A stretch of DNA of 64,000 nt from DATLFA01 sp035525225 (lineage in GTDB: Bacteria > Actinomycetota > Acidimicrobiia > Acidimicrobiales > WLNW01), in assembly GCA_035525225.1 (NCBI GenBank), contig DATLFA010000071.1, positions 1-64,000 on the forward strand, read 5' to 3'. The translations under genes were made by a program, and so were the position numbers. Below are positions 58,737 to 64,000 of the stretch, one piece after another. Numbering within the stretch: position 1 is the stretch's first letter; each line of letters opens with the position of its first letter. The notes below the pieces were generated by a model. It did not search any database and had not been told where the DNA came from. It saw nothing but the letters and a program-made list of their open reading frames with translations.

Positions 58737-61064
58737 CTATTCAGGATTGATGGTGCCGATGAGTTCGAGCAGGCGCGCCGGTGGCAGATGCTGTTCGGTG
58801 AGTGTCACGCCGAACGGTGACAACGCGTCTTCGATGGCGTTGCACAGCGTCGCGGGTGCGACGATCATGCCCCCTTCGCCGACGCCTCGGAAGTTCACGT
58901 CAGGGTCGAGCGGTACGGTCTCGAGATGGACGATCTCGATGTGGGGAACGTCCAACGTCGTGGGCAAGAGGTAGTCCATGAAGGTCGACGCGAGGAACTG
59001 GCCGTTGTCGTCGTAGGTGGACTTCTCGAGTAACACCGCCCCGATACCTTGCGCCACGCCACCCCGGATCTGTCCGTCGACGATCGCAGGATTGATGAGG
59101 AGCCCGCAGTCCTCGACCACGATGTAGCGGTCGATGCGCACAAGTCCCGTCGCGATGTCGACCTCGACGATGCAGCAGTGTGTTCCGCCCGACCAACCGC
59201 CCTGGCCGCCGTCGTAGACGAGGCTGAGCTCGAGGTCGCGCGCAAGCTCTTGCGGAAGCCGGCGCGGCGTCCTTGCGGCCACGGCGACAGAAGCGAGTGG
59301 GATCGCGCTGCTCGGGACGCCGCGCACCGACACGCCCGACTCGTCGATGACGAGGTCGTCGACGCTCGCTTCGAGCAGATGGGCAGCGATGTCGAGCACG
59401 TTCGATCGCAGCTGGCGGGCGGCAGTGAGTGTCGCGCCGCCGGCCATGGTGGCCGAGCGACTGCCGCCGGTGGAGCCCGGGGGCGCGTCGGCGCTGTCGC
59501 CGGCGACGACGCGCACCGCGTCGAACGCAACGCCGAACTCGTCGGCCGCGATCTGTGCGAGGGTCGTCTCGTGGCCCTGCCCGTGGGGCATCTGCGCCGT
59601 GAAGACGACCACGGTGCCGTCATCGTCGAGACGCATCCGTATCTCTTCGCGACCTACCGGATTGTCGCTTGCCTTCGGTCCGGGCGCAGCCTCGATGTAC
59701 GACGCCATCCCCAACCCGAGGTACACGCCGTCGGCGCGCGCGTCGAGTTGACGTTTGCGGAAGGAGGGCAGATCGACGATGTCGGCAAGTCGCTCGAGCG
59801 ACTCCTTGATGGTGACGCCCGCGAGCGGTCTGCCCGTCACCATCGCCAGCGGTGGCTGACCCCTCGTGACGACATTGCGGAGTCGGATGTCGAGCGGTTC
59901 CTCGCCGAGTTCGCGGGCAATGAGATCGATGACTCGCTCGCGCACGAAGGTCTCGGCTGCCCATGGTCCGCGGTAGGCGACGTAACTCGCCTTGTTGGTG
60001 ATCGCGGAGGTGAACGAAAAGCGCAACGCTTCGACTTTGTACGGCCCGGGCAACAGCGATCCGATGAGAACCGGCAGCATCGAGCCCAGGCCCGGGTAGG
60101 CACCGCAGTCCATCGTCATGTCGACCCTGAGCCCGAGGATCTCACCTGCGTCGGTGATCGAGGCCTCGACGTCGAAGCGTTCTTCGCGGGCATGACCCGA
60201 CGCGGCCATGTGCTCGGACCGGTCCTCGATCCACTTCACCGGTCGCCCGAGTTGCTTCGATGCGGCCGCGCACGCGACGTCTTCGCGGTAGGCGCCGATC
60301 TTGAGTCCGAACGAGCCACCGACGTCGCCGGTGCGCACGCGGATCTTGTCGATGGGGATCTTGGTGCGCTCGGCCAGTGTGTCGCGCACCGTGTGCACGC
60401 CTTGACAAGCAATCCACACCGACAGTTCTTCGGTTTCGTGGTCGTAGCTGAACACGCCGCCCCGCGTTTCCATCGGGACGTTTTGATGCCGGTGTTGGTG
60501 CAGCGTCGCGCGAATGAATCTGTCGCCTTTGGCGAACGCGCCATCGACGTCACCATGGATCGCGGTGGTCGGTCCGCCGGCGATGTTCCCCTCGATGTCG
60601 TCGAATATCAACGGAGCGAGGGGATCGAAGGCCTGTGTCGCGGTCGCGATGACCGGGAGTTCGTCGTAGTCGACTTCGATCAGCTCGCACGCGTCTTCGG
60701 CCAAGTAGCGATCCTCGGCCACGACGAGCGCCACCAGGTCGCCAACCAACCTGACCTTGTCGATAGCGAGCACCGGGAAGCTCGGGCCCGGGACGTGAAA
60801 CTTCGAGGTGATACCGACCTGGCCCGCATCTACCAGCGGTGCGAGGTCGTCACCGGTGTACACGGCGATCACGCCTCGCGCTCGGCGAGCGGCGCTCGCA
60901 TCGATGCTGCGTATGCGGGCGTGCGCGACGGTGCTGCGCAGGAATGTGGCGTGCAGCATGCCGGGCAGCTCGACGTCGGCGACGTAGTTGCCGCGACCGC
61001 TCAGGATCCTCGGATCCTCCTTGCGTCGCACCGACGTTCCCGTGAAGCGTTCAGCGATGACCAT
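58737..61064 (-). CDS. molybdopterin-binding large subunit (CoxL/XdhA-like)
   Basis: This 775-residue xanthine dehydrogenase family large subunit begins FTGTSVRRKEDPRILSGRG and LPGMLHATFLRSTVAHARI. It has the molybdenum cofactor motifs GGSFGLKIGAYREDV, AYRGPWAAE in the active-site loop position, and the catalytic Glu in FRGVGEGGMIVAP. Form I CoxL would have AYRCSFR and form II AYRGAGR; this differs. ATG 61064 has no close partner: no CoxM/CoxS genes adjoin. It may hydroxylate an N-heterocycle or aldehyde. Confidence 0.9.
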   Translation of the reverse strand: MVIAERFTGTSVRRKEDPRILSGRGNYVADVELPGMLHATFLRSTVAHARIRSIDASAARRARGVIAVYTGDDLAPLVDAGQVGITSKFHVPGPSFPVLAIDKVRLVGDLVALVVAEDRYLAEDACELIEVDYDELPVIATATQAFDPLAPLIFDDIEGNIAGGPTTAIHGDVDGAFAKGDRFIRATLHQHRHQNVPMETRGGVFSYDHETEELSVWIACQGVHTVRDTLAERTKIPIDKIRVRTGDVGGSFGLKIGAYREDVACAAASKQLGRPVKWIEDRSEHMAASGHAREERFDVEASITDAGEILGLRVDMTMDCGAYPGLGSMLPVLIGSLLPGPYKVEALRFSFTSAITNKASYVAYRGPWAAETFVRERVIDLIARELGEEPLDIRLRNVVTRGQPPLAMVTGRPLAGVTIKESLERLADIVDLPSFRKRQLDARADGVYLGLGMASYIEAAPGPKASDNPVGREEIRMRLDDDGTVVVFTAQMPHGQGHETTLAQIAADEFGVAFDAVRVVAGDSADAPPGSTGGSRSATMAGGATLTAARQLRSNVLDIAAHLLEASVDDLVIDESGVSVRGVPSSAIPLASVAVAARTPRRLPQELARDLELSLVYDGGQGGWSGGTHCCIVEVDIATGLVRIDRYIVVEDCGLLINPAIVDGQIRGGVAQGIGAVLLEKSTYDDNGQFLASTFMDYLLPTTLDVPHIEIVHLETVPLDPDVNFRGVGEGGMIVAPATLCNAIEDALSPFGVTLTEQHLPPARLLELIGTINPE

Positions 61065-61111
61065 GCGAGCACCTTATCGAGCGCCTGGCGAACCCATCTC
61101 GCCGCGTCACA

Positions 61112-61549
61112 TCAGTGGTGGGCAACGTAGAAGTCACGCAAGACGCGAACCTCGAGCTCGGTCGCATCGAGACGAGACTTCAACACGTCGCCGATGCTCA
61201 CCATCCCCTCGAGCACGCCGTCTTCATCGAGTACCGGAAGGTGCCTTGTGCGGGCATGCGTGATCGTGGCACTCACGTCACGTATGTCGTCGTTGCGGCT
61301 GCAGGTGAGGAAACGCCGATTCATGACCTCGCGTACCGGCAAGTCCAAGAACCGACTCCCGACGGTGCCGAGACCGCGCACGATGTCGCGTTCGGAGAGA
61401 GTGCCGACCACCCGATTGGTGTCATCGACGATAACGAGCACGCCCACCTGCGTATCCGCGAGCCGTTTCGCGGCCTCCAGCACGCGGGCGTCGCCGTTGC
61501 CCGTAATGACGTGGCTGCCCTTCGTCCCGAGAATGTCTGCCACCTTCAT
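61112..61549 (-). CDS. two-CBS-domain protein
   Basis: This 145-residue tandem CBS protein has VLEAAKRLADTQVGVLVIVD, TNRVVGTLSERDIVRGL, VREVMNRRFLTCSRNDDIRD and RHLPVLDEDGVLEGMVSIGD. ATG 61549 has AAGGAGGTGCC, a strong ribosome-binding site. The C-terminal tail RVLRDFYVAHH is nearly repeated in a fossil at 14733-14834. CBS pairs bind adenine nucleotides; stand-alone forms often regulate neighbours. 47 bases from the CoxL-like start, same strand. Confidence 0.92.
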   Translation of the reverse strand: MKVADILGTKGSHVITGNGDARVLEAAKRLADTQVGVLVIVDDTNRVVGTLSERDIVRGLGTVGSRFLDLPVREVMNRRFLTCSRNDDIRDVSATITHARTRHLPVLDEDGVLEGMVSIGDVLKSRLDATELEVRVLRDFYVAHH

Positions 61550-61590
61550 CGGCACCTCCTTCGTCGCGTGTCCGGAGCCGACCTTTCGTT

Positions 61591-61827
61591 TCAGTCGATG
61601 AACCGAGCGAGAATCGACGCTCTGTTCAACAAGGAACAATGGGCGCAGCAGAAGAGACGCCCGTCTTCTTCGACTGGGCGGCCGACCACCCGCGAGCGGC
61701 AGGTATCGCACACTGGCGCCAGCGCACTGATCGCGCATTCGAAGGTATCGAAGGTGTGGCGAGATGACCCCACTACGACCTCGAACGCCCGGTCGTACTC
61801 GTTGTGGCAAAGCTCGCATCGTCCCAC
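61591..61827 (-). CDS. small cysteine-rich zinc-finger-like protein
   Basis: This 78-residue protein has Cys pairs: GRCELCHNEYD, APVCDTCRSRVVG and LFCCAHCSLLN, plus a His and Cys in the middle (SRHTFDTFEC). GTG 61827 (or 61830) follows GAGGAG; the longer frame to 61917 is less likely. It probably binds two zincs in treble-clef/zinc-ribbon style. It lies 41 bases upstream of the CBS gene, same strand, and may be co-transcribed. Function unknown. Confidence 0.75.
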   Translation of the reverse strand: MGRCELCHNEYDRAFEVVVGSSRHTFDTFECAISALAPVCDTCRSRVVGRPVEEDGRLFCCAHCSLLNRASILARFID

Positions 61828-62015
61828 CACGACTCCTCGCCGCCCGGCCACGATCGAGCAACAGTCACGGACAGGGCTTTCTCGCCCGGCAGTATCGCGC
61901 AAATCCACCGGCGACACTCGGTCGCGCTGCGCTCCCCGAAGGCCTCGGAGATCTGCACCACTCGGACCACTTCCATTTGCATTTCCGGGCCCGGGCCGAT
62001 CTCATAGCCGAGGTG

Positions 62016-64000
62016 ATGTCCGTTGGCCTATCGGACCTGCGAGTTGTTGATTGCTCGGGCGGTATCGCCGGCGGCTATTGCTCGAAGTTGTTCGCAGATG
62101 CGGGTGCCGATGTCATCAAGGTCGAAGCACCCGAAGGCGATCCTCTGCGGCGGTGGTCGGCCACCGGTGCCGATCTCGGGGATCGCGACGGAGCGCTGTT
62201 CCGTTTCCTGCATTGTTCCAAACGTTCCGTCGTGGGCCGGCTCGAATCGCCCGAGATTCTCGAACTGGTGGCGTCGGCGGACATTTTGATCGAGTCGTTC
62301 GATGCCGGGGTGATCGAGAGCATCGGGCTGCTCGATCGGTTCCCCTCACTCGTCGTCGTGTCGATCACTCCGTTCGGTCGCGGCGGTCCGATGACGAACC
62401 GGCCGGCCACGGAGTTCACCGTGCAGGCCGAGGCCGGGTCCGTTGCCCGGCGCGGCCTCGAGCACATGGAGCCCTTTCACGCTGCGGGTCGTATCACCGA
62501 GTACGTCGGCGCGACGTTCGCGGCCATGGGCGCGCTCGCCGCGGTCCGGCGAGCACTGCGCACCGGTCGCGGTGAGCATGTGGACGTGTCGCTCATGGAG
62601 GCAATGACGATTGCCCACAGCACGTACGCCGATCTCGGCTATCGACTGTCGGGCAGTCCACCGATCACGACGCCGCCCCGCAGTTGCGAGATGCCTTCGA
62701 TCGAGCCGACGCTCGATGGTTGGGTCGGTGTCAACACCAACTCTCGTCAGCAATTCAGCGATTTCTGCTTGTTGATCGGTCGGCCCGAGTTGGCCGACGA
62801 CCCTGAACTCGCCGGCGCGGTGAGTCGCCGGCGCCGTGCCGCGGAGTGGAACGAGATCGTGCGCCAGTTCACGACGCGCCACACCACGGCCGACATCGTC
62901 GAGCGGGCGTCGCAACTGCGCATCCCCGTCGCGCCGGTGAACAACGGGCGCACGGTCCTCGATCACGAACACTTTCGAGCACGGGGCGTGTTCGTCCACA
63001 ATCCCGACGGCGACTTCGAACAACCCCGGCCCTCGTATCTGGTCGATGGCGAATCACCACCGTTGCGCGCACCCGCGCCACGGTTGGGCGAGCACACGGG
63101 ACGCATCGAGCCCGGTCCCGCGGCACGCACTGCGCCGGTGCTCTCTGCCGACGCGCCAGTTGCCCTGCCGCTCACCGGAGTGCGAGTACTCGACTGCACC
63201 GCCTGGTGGGCCGGTCCGTCATCGACCGGCATGCTCGCCTGCCTCGGTGCGGATGTGATCCATCTCGAGTCGGTCCAGAGACCCGACGGCATCCGGATGA
63301 CGGGCCTCTTCGTGCATCCGGGCGGGGAATGGTGGGAATGGAGCGCGGCGTACCTCGGCGCCAACGTCAACAAACGCAACCTCACGCTCGATCTCGCACA
63401 GCCAGACGGGCAGCGGGTGATGCGCGATCTCATCCGCAGCGCCGACGTCGTCGTCGAGAACTTCTCGCCGCGCGTATTCGAACGCTTCGGGCTCGCCGGT
63501 GACGACTTCCGCACGATCAATCCACGCGCGGTGCTCGTGCGGATGCCGGCATTCGGGCTCGACGGACCCTGGCGCGACAACGTCGGATTCGCGCAGACCA
63601 TGGAACAGATCACCGGCCTCGCGTGGCTGACCGGCCATCTCTACGATCAACCCCGTATCCAACAGGGTCCGTGTGATCCGCTCGCCGGCATGCACGCAGC
63701 GTTCGTGGCGATCATGGGCCTCGTCCAGCGCGATCGGACCGGCGTCGGCTGTCATATCGAAGCCCCGATGGTCGAAGGCGCGCTGAATGCCGCGGCCGAG
63801 CAGATCATCGAGTTCAGTGCGTATGGCGCGACGATGGAGCGCGAAGGCAATCGCAGCCCGTGGGCCGCGCCGCAAGGCCTGTACCCGTGCCGCGGCAACG
63901 AACAATGGCTGGCGATCTCGTGCGAGAGCGACGCGCAGTGGCACGCGTTGCGGCTTGCGCTCGGTGATCCCGCGTGGGCTGCGGACACCGCGCTCGACAC
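62016..64000 (+). CDS. two-domain CaiB/BaiF CoA-transferase (incomplete at window end)
   Basis: This frame is open from ATG 62016 (GTG 62013 is adjacent) to the window end. The first domain starts VGLSDLRVVDCSGGIAGGYC and KLFADAGADVIKVEAPEGDP; the second restarts at about residue 386 with LTGVRVLDCTAWWAGPSSTG and LGADVIHLESVQRPDGI, then NVNKRNLTLDLAQPDG. Fused family III CoA-transferases of ~800 residues are known. At least 661 residues are visible. The catalytic Asp of the second half is expected near VRMPAFGLDGPWRDN. It is probably for activating a pathway acid. Confidence 0.88.
   Translation, partial: MSVGLSDLRVVDCSGGIAGGYCSKLFADAGADVIKVEAPEGDPLRRWSATGADLGDRDGALFRFLHCSKRSVVGRLESPEILELVASADILIESFDAGVIESIGLLDRFPSLVVVSITPFGRGGPMTNRPATEFTVQAEAGSVARRGLEHMEPFHAAGRITEYVGATFAAMGALAAVRRALRTGRGEHVDVSLMEAMTIAHSTYADLGYRLSGSPPITTPPRSCEMPSIEPTLDGWVGVNTNSRQQFSDFCLLIGRPELADDPELAGAVSRRRRAAEWNEIVRQFTTRHTTADIVERASQLRIPVAPVNNGRTVLDHEHFRARGVFVHNPDGDFEQPRPSYLVDGESPPLRAPAPRLGEHTGRIEPGPAARTAPVLSADAPVALPLTGVRVLDCTAWWAGPSSTGMLACLGADVIHLESVQRPDGIRMTGLFVHPGGEWWEWSAAYLGANVNKRNLTLDLAQPDGQRVMRDLIRSADVVVENFSPRVFERFGLAGDDFRTINPRAVLVRMPAFGLDGPWRDNVGFAQTMEQITGLAWLTGHLYDQPRIQQGPCDPLAGMHAAFVAIMGLVQRDRTGVGCHIEAPMVEGALNAAAEQIIEFSAYGATMEREGNRSPWAAPQGLYPCRGNEQWLAISCESDAQWHALRLALGDPAWAADTALD

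Noticed and set aside
59049..61130. 693-codon open frame on the + strand
   Set aside because: It is antisense to the CoxL-like gene, with low-complexity Arg/Asp/Val-rich translation and no recognisable domain.
1..64000. CRISPR array or insertion-sequence transposase
   Set aside because: I saw no regularly spaced repeats and no transposase motifs. All mobile genes seen are tyrosine recombinases.

Overview
This window is high-GC DNA from an actinobacterium. The mix of F420-dependent luciferase-like oxidoreductases, CaiB/BaiF CoA-transferases, amidohydrolase-2 enzymes, an Sdh1-type succinate dehydrogenase, GTG/TTG starts and dense start-stop overlaps suggests Acidimicrobiia or a relative. That placement is inference, because there is no rRNA or ribosomal-protein gene to anchor it.

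Positions 1-14,834 are an integrative-element accretion zone. Two near-identical repeats (1673-1839 and 13428-13593) end in the 3' half of a tRNA-Gly(GCC) gene, so they look like attachment sites. They bound an 11.75-kb element holding a complete tyrosine recombinase, a HigBA-like toxin-antitoxin pair, a four-gene type II Wadjet (JetC-JetA-JetB-JetD) plasmid-defence operon and a second putative toxin/HTH pair. Outside it lie decayed integrases, several copies or fragments of an unnamed ~120-residue family, and a CBS-domain gene fossil.

From 15,033 to 18,882 there is an operon for an Sdh1-like succinate dehydrogenase plus a TPR protein. Positions 19,153-26,551 hold a catabolic cluster: P450, F420 oxidoreductase, IclR regulator, Cys-less SCP2-like thiolase with a DUF35 partner, amidohydrolase, CoA-transferase and a ferredoxin fossil. 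Positions 26,663-32,399 resemble a drug-resistance block: DrrAB-like exporter, TetR regulator and a frameshifted rifamycin-phosphotransferase-like gene, with a nested palindrome in the divergent promoter.

Positions 32,481-37,774 hold a TauD dioxygenase and a tightly overlapped operon (amidohydrolase, hydroxypyruvate isomerase-like, SDR, AtuA-like DUF1446, DUF4387). Positions 38,403-41,987 encode an ECF sigma factor, a zinc-finger anti-sigma membrane protein and an ABC system. Positions 42,093-56,122 hold further SDRs, amidohydrolases, a TauD protein, P450, enoyl-CoA hydratases, an F420 oxidoreductase and a PfkB kinase. The right end carries an HD-GYP/LuxR regulator, small accessory proteins, an orphan CoxL-like molybdoprotein, a CBS protein, a cysteine-rich protein and a two-domain CoA-transferase that runs off the window.

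Several genes are interrupted by what look like single-base deletions, so either gene decay is common here or the assembly carries residual indel errors. Gene fossils (ferredoxin, response regulator, hydroxyisobutyrate dehydrogenase, enoyl-CoA hydratase, CBS) show that the region has been repeatedly rearranged.
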